Assembly: GCA_026018925.1 (NCBI GenBank)
Contig: JAKSZU010000005.1
Coordinates: forward strand, 20,694,779 to 20,758,778
Source of the DNA: Tupaia tana
Taxonomy: Eukaryota > Chordata > Mammalia > Scandentia > Tupaiidae
DNA length: 64,000 bases
Direction: 5' to 3'
In this document: piece by piece, positions 22,490-33,742 of the stretch
Layout of the letters: each line of letters starts with the position of its first letter
Position numbering within the stretch: the first letter of the stretch is position 1
The notes under the pieces: generated by a model
Told to the model about the DNA's origin: nothing
Databases searched by the model: none
Seen by the model: the letters and a program-made list of their open reading frames with translations, nothing else
Translations under genes and position numbers: made by a program

Positions 22490-22668
22490 TTTTTTTTTTT
22501 TTCCTTAATTATTATTATTATTATTATTGGAGAGGTTTTTGCTCTAGGGTGTATGTGCTCGCCAGAAAGACAGAGAGAGACAGAGAGACAGAAAGTGAGA
22601 AATCACCCTCCGGGGGGGATGGCCACGCCGCAATCCCTTCTCCTCCATTCTCCTCTCAGGATCTTGGG

Positions 22669-22709
<41 letters not shown>

Positions 22710-22800
22710 GGTGTGAGTTTAAGCCACCAGGTCTGGGACTTGAACCTTAGTCGACTATGTGGGAGTCGAGTGACATAACCATTATGCCAATTGCTGGTCC
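22490..22800 (-). mobile_element. Type A SINE with internal CA expansion
   Basis: TSD TGATAGGTGTTA at 22474-22485 and 22801-22812. The GTGCGTGC block of the SINE has become a pure CA run in complement (22673-22707). Otherwise a young-looking copy, with TTATTATTATTATTA in its tail. Confidence 0.92.
22673..22707. repeat. (CA)n microsatellite born in a SINE
   Basis: About 17 CA units at the place where sister SINEs have GTGTGCGTGCGTGCCC. Confidence 0.95.
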
Positions 22801-22812
22801 TGATAGGTGTTA

Positions 22813-23529
22813 AGGTTTTAAGGGGAAGAGATAGTGGTATTATACTTGTAACAGTTATTTTGCAAAATGTTTTTATCCTTAAAAATAGCCCTATTCCTTC
22901 TAAAAATTGATTTTTGGGCTAGGAATGCATTACCTTTGTACTGCCTATACATTTTTGCCCTTGTGCTTGTATTGTACACATTTTTATCAGTTAAGTTTCT
23001 AGTTTTTGTGTGGGTTTAATTTTAAATGACTGGGAAATGTCAAACCCTGTATGAATAATTTCCCAAACCCTTCGATACTTTGGAACTTCTCCCTAGTACG
23101 GATAGCCTTACTTGGTAACAATCATCATCAGATTCAAATAATCTAAAAAATATTTTTAATTTAAAGTATACAAGCCCTGGGAATCTCATTTCCACACATC
23201 AAAATAAAAAAAAAATTTCTCAATATCACTATAACGTGCTTTTTGTCTATAGGGATTCTATCTTGTGGGATTATGAAGGGAAGTGTGGGCTGTATTATTA
23301 TAATCTGGTGTTTAATCTGCAGAAGTCCAAATCATTACTGTTAGTAATTCCACAGGTCTTTGAAGACTCCACCTACAGTTGAGTCAGTGCCAAGATAATA
23401 CACCCATTTTTTTTTTTCCTAAGAGAATTTGGTATTTTTTCTGGATTCACATTTTCTATGTTACTCTGACTCTTATATCTACATCCAGCTAGGACTACAC
23501 CCAACACATTACTGCCACATTTCCAAAAA
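22813..23529. other. Intergenic, nothing recognised
   Basis: No repeat or gene signal. Confidence 0.35.
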
Positions 23530-23564
23530 GAATTCAGTGTCTCTGGAAACGCAGAGGTAGTTGA

Positions 23565-23982
23565 GTTCTACACAGTGTATGTGAATTATCTAGCTACTGG
23601 GATGAATACATCCCACAACTATATTTGGCTCTCATTGCAGCTGCACCAAACCATGGAGATCCAGGTATTCCTGCCCCTACTAACGAGGCCTTCCCTCTTG
23701 TCAAAATTAACTAAGCTGTAGAAGAAATTTACACAAAAGAAGTTTTGGGAATTGACAGCAACAGCACAGATTATGACATTGCACATTTACTGTTTCAGAG
23801 GAGCCTACAACAAAGCTTTTGGCACAGTCTATATTTAGAATAAAGAATTAGCAACACTAGTTGCTATTGCTCTAGGATATAAACATAGATGTGAGGCCTT
23901 AATTATTCATGTCACTTATTATGTTGCATTTGATGCAATGGTACTCAGAAAGGCTATTAAAGTAGTAGGCTATTTTCTCTAA
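23565..23982 (+). pseudogene. Unidentified decayed coding-like stretch
   Basis: Three successive plus-strand blocks read like protein: 23565-23711 (49 codons, includes SSYWDEYIPQLYLALIAAAP), 23715-23840 in the same frame after one TAA (includes EEIYTKEVLGIDSNSTDYD), and 23839-23979 in another frame (includes LVAIALGYKHR and HVTYYVAFDAM). I do not recognise the family. The residue make-up is more protein-like than nearby frames, but the stop and frame change mean it is not a live gene. It could be a processed pseudogene fragment, a relic of an old transposon, or chance. No polyA tail or TSD found. Confidence 0.25.
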
Positions 23983-24031
23983 ACCTAAAGAGAGAGATTT
24001 GCTAAACCTCTTGAAAACGATTTAGATTTTA

Positions 24032-24160
24032 TATGAGGGGACTTCAAAAAAACTTGTGGATAAATGAGAGAAAAGTATAAATTTATTTGGGGACAAAATA
24101 CTTGAAATCATATATAGTGTTTTCATAATATACATTTTTCATGAACTTTTGAAGATGTCA
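24032..24160. mobile_element. Mariner-like MITE with clear inverted ends
   Basis: Left end GAGGGGACTTCAAAAAAACT pairs with the right end CATGAACTTTTGAAG in inverted orientation. TTTTCATAATATACATTTTT is the family interior block. Preceded by TA, as expected of mariner targets. Confidence 0.75.
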
Positions 24161-24298
24161 TGCATTTTTCTTCTTTCTGTCCTATCAATGTTTCCTTTAG
24201 TCACAAGTCTCCCAATTTGTTACTGTCCGTCTTCTGTGGGTATAAAAATTCAATATCAAAGCTTGTTAGAATTATTTGTAAAGTAAGAATATAAAAAT

Positions 24299-24338
24299 AA
24301 GCCAGCAGATGATATGGAGGTTAAAGTGGCTAGATCCC
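24299..24338 (+). mobile_element. SINE head fragment
   Basis: About 40 bp of tRNA-like head (GCCAGCAGATGATATGGAGG, TTAAAGTGGCTAGA) that stops where the next SINE begins. Confidence 0.55.
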
Positions 24339-24339
24339 T

Positions 24340-24620
24340 GGGGCCGGCAGATGGCATATCGGTGACATCGCCAGACTCCCACATGGCTGACTGTGGTTCA
24401 AGTCCTGGACCCTGTGACTTGAAATGCTTACTTGGCACATGTGTGTGTGTGTGCCCAAGATCTCAAGGGGAGAGTGGAGGAGAAAGGACTGTGGTGCAGC
24501 CATTCCCCTGGGAGGGTTGCTGTCTCACTTTTTCTCTCTTTCATGAGGACCTGTGCTCTATAGCAAATTTTATACACACACACACACACACACACACACA
24601 GTCATACACACACACATACA
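24340..24620 (+). mobile_element. Type A SINE with CA-rich tail
   Basis: Head GGGCCGGCAGATGGCATATC, B box GGTTCAAGTCC, full type A order to GTGCTCTATAGCAAATTTTA, then a (CA)n tail at 24574-24600 in place of the A tail. Confidence 0.85.
24574..24600. repeat. (AC)n microsatellite
   Basis: About 13 units, followed by further interrupted CA repeats to about 24620. Confidence 0.9.
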
Positions 24621-24660
24621 TAGTATATATATATGTAAACAAATAATATCTAGGGGTTTT

Positions 24661-25166
24661 CTAACAGTCTCACAGACTCTGTAACACCTATTTCAGTTTC
24701 TTATGAATCTCATTCCCTTTTATTGTGTACAGAAATTTCTCTTTCTTGTGACAAAAGTTTATGAATTTTGTTTTGCCGTTCGAAAAAGATGCTTAAGAGC
24801 CACCATAAACATAAATGGAGATTCTATGTTTTCTGTCCTTCATCCAACTATATAGTAGGTCTGCACATGACTAGGGTCACAGAAATAGTTCATATTGGTT
24901 AAACAGATTGAAAACTCATTTCTGAATGGATGAAGCTATTAAATAGTTAAATTACAGACAGGTAAGTAGATCAATACCATGGAGATATAAATAGTAACTA
25001 TATTGAATTCTTCCATCCACAAATAAGTAATCTACTAATAGAATTAAAGCAAACACAATGATATCCAAACCATAAAGTTCTTTAGACCAAAAAAAAAAAA
25101 AAAAAAAAAAGTAATGATGAAGGGTTACAGAATGTTATTAGTTGGTCTTAAAAACATTGAGATTAG
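24661..25166. other. Intergenic, with a 22-A run
   Basis: An A-run at 25089-25110 without recognisable element upstream. Otherwise nothing recognised. Confidence 0.35.
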
Positions 25167-25440
25167 GGACCGGCAGATGGCGTAATGGTTACGTCGCTGG
25201 ACTCCCGTGTAGTTGATTGCAGTTCAAATCCTGGACTTAGTGACTCAAGACACATGACCAAGCGCATGTGCATGCATACCCAATATCTGAGAGGAGAATG
25301 GAGGAGGAAGGACTGTGGTGTGTACATTCCCCTGGGAGATGATGTCTAGCCTTCTGTTTCTCTCCTGTCTCTCTGGCAAGCACATGCACCCTATAGCAAA
25401 AAAACAAATCACTCTAAAAAAACCCCAAAACAAACAAACA
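25167..25440 (+). mobile_element. Type A SINE
   Basis: Head GGGACCGGCAGATGGCGTAA, complete type A order, then an A-rich tail with AAACAAACAAA. A weak direct repeat around AAACATTGA flanks it. Confidence 0.85.
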
Positions 25441-25454
25441 AAAAAACACAACAA

Positions 25455-26527
25455 AACAACATTGAAACTGGCTAATCTTTAGGAGTTTTGCTAAATGACT
25501 TCTCCCTTATTATTAAACCCTTGTGAATTTCAAGAAAAATTTGATCCATATGATTCTGATTCAATTGCTCTTAACTCATTAAAAGTTTTTTAAAAGTTAT
25601 TTGAAATTCGAGAAGCCTTTTTATGAGCTTTAGTAATCCTTTGTTCTTTGAATTAGGAAGAAGAATTTTGCCAAGAATTAATGGTACTTAAACCTCAATA
25701 TGCTTAAGGGGATTCTAAACTTAGATAAAGGCCAGCATCTTGTCACAGCTAATGACTCTTGTACTTACAAACTGTCTGCCACTTACTATCTCCATCCATA
25801 CACTTGGTGACTTTGAATCATTGATTTTATATATGACAATGACCTTTACATGTCAAATAGCTATTGCTACTGACAAAGGTAGCAACCATGGGTGGAATAG
25901 AGATTCAGGTTTTCACCACTCCTTATGAGAACCTAATTAAATAAAACTCTAACATTCTGAAAAAATGAAAGACAATGCTCATCCTTTGTTTATTTCTGAT
26001 TGTTTTAGGACCAGAATACATAGATGGAGTTAACCCTGGACAGCTAGCATAGAAGATTGAAAGAAGGAAGTAAACCCTTACATACCCTAAACAATACTAT
26101 GTATTTAAATATGGTATTTGCAAAATTCCTCAGAATAAGAACAAAAATAATTGTATGTATGCAGAGTGCTCAGGTTTGCTGAATAATACTAATGGCTGAT
26201 GTTCTGTTAATGTGATGCAGGCCTATCTGAAGGAACTATAGACTTTCTTGGGACTCGAACTATAGACTTTCTTGGGACTCAAACTCATGCTTGTATCAGA
26301 ACAGGCAATAGTGACTCGTAGCCATCATGAGATGGGAGGATTCAATATTGTTCAAACATCTGTGAAGAAATGATCTCTGTAGCTTAAACTGGGAAGATTT
26401 TGTCTGATCAATTTTTGTTTGCTTGTTTGTTCATTTGTTTTAAAAATATTTCTTTTTATGAGAGAGAGAGAAAAACAAAGAGGACAAGCATATGGCTTTA
26501 GTAGCTAGAAATAAAATGGCTTGAGTT
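25455..26527. other. Intergenic, with a 24-bp tandem duplication
   Basis: A perfect 24-bp unit occurs twice head to tail at 26233-26256 and 26257-26280. No gene or named repeat recognised in the rest. Confidence 0.4.
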
Positions 26528-26800
26528 GGCCTTGTTATCACAGTGATTAAACACAGTGCATGGAGAGCTGAAGCCCACATGGCCAACCACGGTTTAGAAT
26601 TCCGGTCCTAACAGCTTGAAAAACACCCTGGGCACATGTATATGCATGCCCAGAGTCCTGACAGGGTGGAAAAATGAAAGAAAAAGGATTGGGGTGTGAC
26701 CGCTTCCCATGGGAGGGTGCTTTTTCTCTCTCTATCTTTTTTTAGAGAGCACACTCACTCTCTGACAATTAAAGGGGGAGGGAAAAAAAAAAAAAAAAGA
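26528..26800 (+). mobile_element. Old type A-related SINE (CTGACAATTAAA end)
   Basis: Order is type A, but the 3' end reads CTCTCTGACAATTAAAG instead of CCCTATAGCAAAAACC, as in the copy at 44133. This looks like an earlier subgroup. Confidence 0.7.
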
Positions 26801-26934
26801 GGAAAATGGCTCATTTGGATCAAAGGATTCAAGCAACTCATGAGAGAGACAATCAGGGAAGTCAACAATGGTAGATGAGTAATGGCAATAGCTACTACTT
26901 TAAGCCCAGGAAGAAAGACTTTTTTTTAAAAAAA

Positions 26935-27092
26935 AATTATTTACTATTATTATTTTAAAATTTTGCCATAAGACGTGCACTCACCAGAGAGACAGAAAGC
27001 AAGAAAGAGAACAAGCTGCCAGGTCCATGACTCAAATCATGGTTGGCCATGTGGGAGTCCAGTAGCCTAACCACCCATACCACCTGCTGGTC
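26935..27092 (-). mobile_element. Type B SINE
   Basis: Complement GAAAGCAAGAAAGAGAACAA is joined directly to GCTGCCAGGTCC. The head ends CACCTGCTGGTCAC. A young type A SINE sits just to the right. Confidence 0.8.
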
Positions 27093-27109
27093 ACAGAAAG
27101 AAAGATCTT

Positions 27110-27370
27110 TATTTTTTTTAGAGGTTTTCGCTATAGGACGCGTGGGCTCGCCAGACAGACAGAGAGAGACATAGAGACAGAAAGCGAGAAATCATCCCCC
27201 AGGGGGGATGGTCACGCCGCAGTCCCTTCTCCTCCATTCTCCTCTCAGGATCTTGGGCACGCACGCACACGTGCCCGGCGTGAGTTTTAAGCCACCAGGT
27301 CCGGGACGCGAACCGCGGTCGACTACGTGGGAGTCCAGCGACATAGCCATTATGCTAACTGCTGGTTCCT
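27110..27370 (-). mobile_element. Young type A SINE, GCG subgroup
   Basis: Sense head AGGAACCAGCAGTTAGC, box B GGTTCGCGTCC, and TCTCTATGTCTCTCTCTG in the CT tract. TSD is GAAAGAAAGATCTT at 27096-27109 against GAAGAAAGATCTT at 27371-27383. Confidence 0.9.
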
Positions 27371-27383
27371 GAAGAAAGATCTT

Positions 27384-28194
27384 AATAGCATGTCCCTTAA
27401 ACACATGCACATTTCTAATCATCAACATTGTCTTCCCTTGTAGAAGATTGTATCATATAGAGTTGAATTGCATTGTAAATTCCTCTTGAATATGAAGGAA
27501 AAAATATGTTGTAGGAGATTTAAGGTTTTCCTATTGCTACTCTTTGGGGGGTGGGGATTCTGTGTAGATAAAGCTATACTATGTTTACTCTAGTGACTAA
27601 GTGTTTCTAAGAGAATCTATATAGGACAATTCCACGGGTCAGGGCTTCTAAAATTGTAGAACTAAACTTAAAACATCTGATCTCTTAGTTCCATTTACTT
27701 TCAGATAAGCACACAGTTTGTAGTGTATTTTCCATGTTTATTTTATTTTATTTGTCTGGTAATTGTACAAGAAGGTCAAGGATTACTTTTGACTGAAGGT
27801 CATGATTGTTTGCACAGCTCAAGCATCTACATATAACTACATATTTTCAAAAAGAGTTTCCTAGCAAAAATGAATTTTAATGAAAAGTAAGGATGTAAGA
27901 GTGCTCTGTGAATGTTTTATGAAGCTTCACACTGTGAAATAAATTCCTAATTACAAAATCTATTCAATTTATGCCTCTGTGATCCCATTCTGGTTAAAAT
28001 GTTGATGACAAGAGTATATAGAAGAATATAGTAGGTTTGTCTGCTAAGTTATGCCTAGATCGATCTGCTCAATTTCTCATCTTTAAATCTGCAGCCAGGA
28101 AAAAATTAGTCTGACAGACTTTTATTTAATTAATAAAAATATACTCAATGAGTGAGTCATTTAAAGAGACAGAGATTATTTTATTTTTAAAATA
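27384..28194. other. AT-rich intergenic DNA
   Basis: No repeat or gene recognised. Confidence 0.35.
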
Positions 28195-28362
28195 ATTATT
28201 TATTTAATTTTATTATTATTATTATTATTAATTTGCTAGAGGGCATGTGTACTCACTAGACACACACAGAGAAAGAGAGAGAGATCGAGAAAGCTGCCAG
28301 GTCCAGGACTTGAACTATGGTCAATTATGTGGTACCTTAACTACCACAACACCTGCTGGCCA
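28195..28362 (-). mobile_element. Type B SINE
   Basis: Complement AGAGAAAGCTGCCAGGTCC joins the CT tract straight to the head. The head ends ACACCTGCTGGCCAC and has lost some bases in the anticodon-arm region. Confidence 0.75.
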
Positions 28363-28429
28363 CTCAGATATTATTTTAAAAGAAGAAAAAACATATATCT
28401 GGAACTTATTTAATTTATTATTTATTTAT

Positions 28430-28640
28430 CTTTAGAAGAGAGAGCATATGTCTGTGCATGAGAAACAGAGACAGAGAGACAGAAATACAGAAATCACCCT
28501 CCATGGGGTCTCTTCACACGTGATTCCCTTTCCCCAACCTTCTGTCTACTCAAGACCTCAGGTCCAGGCACACCCAGTATGATTTCAGGCTGCCCTGGGG
28601 CTCTATACCAGGTCAGTTGGCCCTGTGGTTTCCAACACTG
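28430..28640 (-). mobile_element. Diverged type A-like SINE
   Basis: ACAGAGACAGAGAGACAGAA and CAGAAATCACCCTCCATGG are type A in complement. The head part is scrambled and ends near GGTTTCCAACACTGCAG. Confidence 0.55.
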
Positions 28641-28891
28641 CAGTTCAGTATGCCACAGCTGGGGATACCTAGGCTAGGTTCTGGCATATATGTAAAATTC
28701 CTTGGCAGCACTGTGATTTATGTGGTTGAGAGTGGTTTTTTTAAAGCTCTGTTAACAATTTTGCTTTTCTTAACTTTTTTTCACTTTTTCAGTCTTAGTC
28801 TGTACTAGAATCTGAAAGTTTGTGTTTCTCCAAAATGGCTGTGTTGAAATCTTAACCTCCAAGGTGATAGCATTAGAAGGTGAAACTTTGG

Positions 28892-29168
28892 CGGGACCAG
28901 CAGTTAGTGTAATGGCTATGTCACTGAGCTCCCATGTAGCCAACCGTGGTTCAAGTCCTGGACCTGGTGGCTTAAACTCACGCTGGGCGCATATGTGTGC
29001 GTGTGCCCAATATCCCGAGAGGAGAATGGAGGAGAAGGGATCACAGCATGGCCATCCCCCCTGGGGGGAGTGATTTCTCACTTTCTAGCTCTCTGTCTCT
29101 CTCTGTCTTTCTGGTGAGTGCACGTGCCCTATAGCAAAAAATCTCTCTCTCAAAAAAAAAATAAAAGA
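28892..29168 (+). mobile_element. Type A SINE nested in a MaLR LTR
   Basis: TSD TGAAACTTTGG at 28881-28891 and 29169-29179. Full type A order with an intact palindrome CCCCCCTGGGGGG. Confidence 0.92.
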
Positions 29169-29236
29169 TGAAACTTTGGGGAGCTGAGTGGTTATTAGGG
29201 TAGAGCCTGTGAGAATGATACTAACACCTCTATTTT

Positions 29237-29475
29237 TTGAATTAAATTTTACTTTAGGTTTTAGTCATAGGGCTCATGCGCTAGCCAGAGTGGAGAGAGA
29301 CAGAGAGAAGGAAAGTGAGAAATCAACTCTCTGGAGGAATGGCCACGCCGCAGTCCATGCTTATTTTAGGATCTTGGGCACGCATGCACACATGCCCAGT
29401 GTGATTTTCAAGCCACCAGGCCCAGGACTCAAATCATGGTTGGACATGTGGGAATCCTACCACCTGCTTGGCCCC
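29237..29475 (-). mobile_element. Older SINE nested in a MaLR LTR
   Basis: Complement GGCTCATGCGCTAGCC, GGAATGGCCACGCCGCAGTC and CCACCAGGCCCAGGACTCAA. The head is partly lost, ending CTGCTTGGCCCC. Confidence 0.75.
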
Positions 29476-29705
29476 AAGATTAGCACTTTTCTAAGAGGCC
29501 TGTGAGAGCATTGTTTCACTCCCATCATGTAAGGGCACAGCAAGAAGATGTAGCCTATGAGGCAGAGAGTGAGCAGTCACCTGACTCTGAGTCTGCCTTG
29601 TTCTTCGACTTCCCAACCTCTAGAACTGTGAGAAACCAGATTTTGTTGCTTATGAGCCACCCAGTTTATGGTATTTTGTTATAGCAGCCTGAAAGGCCTC
29701 AGACA

Positions 29706-30524
29706 GCTATGGCACAGACAGAAAAAATAAAAATCCCCACTATGCTACCTGACACTGGATACACGTTCAGCACGTCCACTCTTAGCACTGGAGAACACTG
29801 TGGAAAAAACACCCATCCAGCCAAAAAGCAAACACAAGGAGCTTCCAAAAACAAACAAAAGTTATATTTGTTTTTTAAAAAAAGTATCCAATTTTTCATG
29901 TCAATATAGATAATCTGCTTAATAAAATATTGAATTTCGTTATTTTTCTTTTCTTCTGCTCAAATGTAGGAGTTGTACTAAAGTATTTGAAGTATGTGAG
30001 GTATTGGAAAAATAAGCCTGCATGAAGCAGAGACACAGATGGTTTCTGTGTGTAATGATTTTCCTTTTTCTTCTTTTCATTGTGTTAATTTTTTTTCCCT
30101 TTTTATTATGGTTGCCGCCCTTTGCTGGCTGACATGGGCTCTGGGTCCCATGGGGAACAAGGTCCTTTACAGGTCAGGGAATGGTGTACAAGCTCCAGTT
30201 CTGTGTAGCAAAACTTAAATTTGCTAGTGTCTGGGCCAAACAACTGCCTTTCATGGCTTAAAAATGCAAGTGGTAAATCAACTCGTCTTGATTCTTTTCC
30301 CCTGCAAGGATTTTAACTCACTGCTCCCTCAAACAACTATGTTTACTTCAGTGAATTAACATTAAAGAAGCTTTATTTTTCTATATATGTGCAAAATATA
30401 CATACAGATATGTATGTATGGGATTTGCAAATAAATTCCTCGAAAAGACCTGTAGAGTGGATAAAATCAAAGAACAGAATCTGAAAAAGTTGACATCTTT
30501 TTTTTTGCTACTCATTATTTTTTT
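29706..30524. other. Intergenic, nothing recognised
   Basis: Single-copy in appearance. A less AT-rich stretch at about 30110-30260 is unassigned. Confidence 0.35.
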
Positions 30525-30650
30525 TAGCATTCATTCATTTATTTGTTTCTTCCATGAGGGATAGAGATACACAGAGAAAGAGACAGAGAGATAGCATCCT
30601 CAACAGGGTGTTGGCTCCATGATCTACCCCTAGTCAAGTGCCCTAGTAAG
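30525..30650 (-). mobile_element. Partial type C SINE
   Basis: Complement TCCATGAGGGATAGAGATAC, CATGATCTACCCCTAGTC. The head half is absent. Confidence 0.6.
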
Positions 30651-31837
30651 GAGTTTGTTCTCTTACATTCTAAAAGCTCTGGATCTTCTACAAGGCATTA
30701 ACATTTGGAAATAAAAGGAATAAGTTTTCCTTTTCAATGCTACTGTCCCCTCAGGACAGTACACAGAGTTGGAGTAATTAAGGGTGCATGACTTGAGGCT
30801 ATAGTCAATTGTCACCCCAATCATGAGTGTGAAGAGTGCAGGGAGTCATTTCATTGAAATTTGCGGTAGAGAAGATGGATAGTGGTGCCCGAGGTTGGGC
30901 AGAATGCTAAGAACCTACCATATTTCCATCATACCTTCTGGGGACTCATCTTGTGAGTCAAGAAAATGGAGGCACCACTATCATTGCTTTCCAATACTTT
31001 CCTTGTCTGGCCCAGCTCCCACCGCTCTTGTGCTCAGTCTCTGTCTCACACATAGTACGGTTGGTAACATGCCAAGGAAAATTGGAGCAAAACTGTCACA
31101 CTGACGTTTCCTGCTTCACTAGGCTCGCTTTGATATAGCCAGAGATAAAACCTTCAAGGTGTGCCCTGGAATCCAGGCAGTTTCTTTTCTCTGTTTCAGA
31201 GATCTTTACCTTTCAGTTTGTTCCTAGATGTGATGGGTCACCTTAGACTCAAAGCCTAGTTCCAATTGTCCTGTGCTATTATGGAAGTTGCATGGCTCAG
31301 CGCACAGTCTTGACTATATTCTAGAGGTAGGACACCTGTTCTTCTGGTGACTAGTTTGGATCTGGTGTCTGTCTGGATTCTGATAAAGGGTAATGGATCA
31401 TCAGCTTGTGCTGATTTTGATTGTAGAAGGTATACCAGAAGTACTCACCCAGGAAGAAAATGACACTGTGTATCAAAGAGTGCAAGAATGATGAGTGAAA
31501 CTTCCTGTGGATTTCATGAGTCAAAGTTTAAGTTTCAGAGCTATAGTGCCCAATACATTTGCCAGTAACAATACAGCCATTTGATTTTAAATTAATTAAA
31601 ATGAAATAAAATAAAATGTTGTACATTCACAACTAACCACCATTCAAGTGCTCGATCGTGACAGAGGGCCAGTGACTACAAACGTACAGATGTGAACCAC
31701 TTTCATCAATGCAGAGAGTTCTTTTGGTCATTATCTTAGTGAGTTACTATAGAATGTGACTATGGACTCTTGGTTTAGTTATAGGGTGACTGCCTGATTG
31801 CACCCTGAGTCCTATGAAAAAAAAATTATCTTGGAGT
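30651..31837. other. Intergenic, mostly single-copy
   Basis: About 1.2 kb with few repeats. Short overlapping plus-strand frames at 30895-31138 give no recognisable protein. Confidence 0.35.
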
Positions 31838-32045
31838 CAAGTAGTAGTACAGTGGTAATATACCTGGACCCATTTTGGGAAGGTTCTGGGTTCTCACCAC
31901 AGGACCTACTTGTGAATGTCAGACATGTGTGCATATGTCCGTGATCTGGGCTAACTGAACTAATGGACAGATTTCGGTGTGAAGACCTTGCTGGGGTTGC
32001 CTATCTCTCTCTTTATGTCACTCTCACAGGAGAAATAAATAAACT
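31838..32045 (+). mobile_element. Type C SINE (left arm of an inverted pair)
   Basis: Head AGTCAAGTAGTAGTACAGTGG, GGTTCTGGGTTCTCACC box-B-like region, GATCTGGGCTAACTGAAC middle, CTCTCTTTATGTCACTCTCAC and an AATAAATAAA tail. Confidence 0.7.
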
Positions 32046-32087
32046 TAAAATAATTATTTTGAATTAATTTATTCTATATATTTTTTA

Positions 32088-32335
32088 AAAGTTTATTTAA
32101 TTATCCCATGAGTGAGAGAGAGAGTGAAAGACAAAGGCACAGCACCCCTGTCCCCAATAGGGTCTTGACACCATGAACATGAACCACCCCCAGCCTTAGC
32201 CACCCTGGATCATGGGCACATGCACTCCCAGTCTACTCAGAGAGGTCTCCAGATTCAAATCCACCACTTTTTATGTGTTTCTGCCTCTTAGACATTGCAT
32301 TTTACTGCTGTATCACCAGCCAGCCCCCAATCACC
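32088..32335 (-). mobile_element. Type C SINE (right arm of an inverted pair)
   Basis: Complement GAGTGAGAGAGAGAGTGAAA, AACCACCCCCAGCCTTAGCC, GGATCATGGGCACATGC, AGAGGTCTCCAGATTCAAAT, ending CACCAGCCAGCCCCC. Tail-to-tail with the copy at 31838-32045. Confidence 0.75.
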
Positions 32336-33204
32336 TTTCATCTTTTATTTTATGGAGAGTTTAAATCCTTTCTTCAATTTGAGGGTAAGATGAGAGACTT
32401 TTTTTTTTTAATCTTAATCAGCTTCAGTATTTCGATTTCCTTTGACTTTTAGAATGATGTCACAGAGTTTAAAGTGTAAATAAAGTCATAGTCAATGCTC
32501 ATTGCATTGAACTGTCACTTTCAGAACTTTTTTATTGGAGAAAAATGAGATAAATACTATTTTACAACATGTGATTAGTAATACATTTCAGTAGCAATGT
32601 AGCCTTATAAATTTAAATTAATTAAAATGAAATCAAATGAAACATTCAGTTCCACATTCACAACACTTTATATTCACACAAAATAGCCTCCCCACCGATG
32701 TTTTGATAGTGCTTATACTGTGATCTGTATGCTAGCATTAAGTATTCAGCAAATAAAAAGTTTCAGAGCAAAGGCAAGTACTTCAGCCCAGTGCAGACAG
32801 ACCTCCTGACCTCAGAGTGGCTCGCTTTAAAGAAGAGAAAGTTAAAAGATAGGCAACATTCACAACCCATTTCAGAATAACTCCCAGAGGGAGTAGAGAG
32901 AGGAAAGAATAGTTGTCTACAAAGACAAGGAAAGCTAATTACGGAGCCACCAGCAACTGAATATTTTTGAATGATCTCACTATTATAAATGAAGCCCAAT
33001 ATAAAGTTAATGACAGATCTGAGGGGCACAGCGGTTAAGAGACCCAACCTGGCTTTGGGCACATTTACACCTAAGATTAGGTCTTGAATCTGTCCCTACA
33101 AGTGGATGATGACAGCCAAGTGGCAGCTTACTCTCTATAAACTCAACATACTACTTGAGCATAATTATATTGTTTTCAGATTCAAAGAGAGAAAGCGTGC
33201 CATG
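32336..33204. other. Intergenic, possible SINE relic
   Basis: At 33009-33150 GAGGGGCACAGCGGTTAAGA and a TACAAGTGGATGATGACAGC middle hint at a degraded type C SINE. The rest is unassigned. Confidence 0.35.
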
Positions 33205-33262
33205 CCCTTAGTGACGTGCCTGGCATGTAGTAAATGCTCAATGGCAATGAGCATGAGGATGA
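33205..33262 (+). mobile_element. MIR/L2 3' end fragment
   Basis: GTGCCTGGCATGTAGTAAATGC followed by TCAATGGCAATGAGC is the standard MIR/L2 terminal phrase. Confidence 0.6.
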
Positions 33263-33487
33263 TTACTTAAAGTGTTAAAAATAGAGACAGTTCAATGAGA
33301 CCGTGTTGATAAGCTTGGCACCAAAGGTGTGCATATCTGTGGGCGATGCACAGAACAGCAGAACATCATGGCTCTGAGTAACAGATACTCAATGGTTAGT
33401 GAATGAAACAATGAGAAGAGAACATTTCTGAATTTATCTCTGTAGGCTAGGTTTTTGTGGTGGTTGTCTTTAAAAAAAAAAAAAAAT

Positions 33488-33742
33488 TATCATGGAATCA
33501 GCAGATAGCATGATGGTTACGTTGGTGGACTCCCGTGTAGTTGACTGTGGTTTGAGTTCTGGACCTGGTGGCTTAAAACTCACACTGAGTTCATGTGCAT
33601 GTGGGCCCAAGATCCTGAGAGGAGAATGGAGGATTGCAAAATGGCCATCCTCCCTGGGGGGCAATTTCTCGCTTTCTGTCTCTCTGTCTCTCCAGTGAGT
33701 GCATGCACCCTATAGCAAAAATCTCTTTCTAAAAAGGAAAAA
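33488..33742 (+). mobile_element. Type A SINE
   Basis: Full order with box B decayed to GGTTTGAGTTC. The segment between GAGAATGGAGGA and TTGCAAAATGGCC lacks the usual GAAGGGA block. Confidence 0.85.

Larger units (their letters stand above)
28812..29705 (+). mobile_element. MaLR LTR (MLT1/MST-like) with two nested SINEs
   Basis: LTR pieces at 28812-28891, 29169-29236 and 29476-29705 join in order: TGTTGAAATCTTAACCTCC, GGGTAGAGCCTGTGAG, CATGTAAGGGCACAGCAAGA, AGAACTGTGAGAAACCAG and TTTTGTTATAGCAGCCTGAA. Two SINEs separate them, so the LTR is older than both. Confidence 0.8.
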
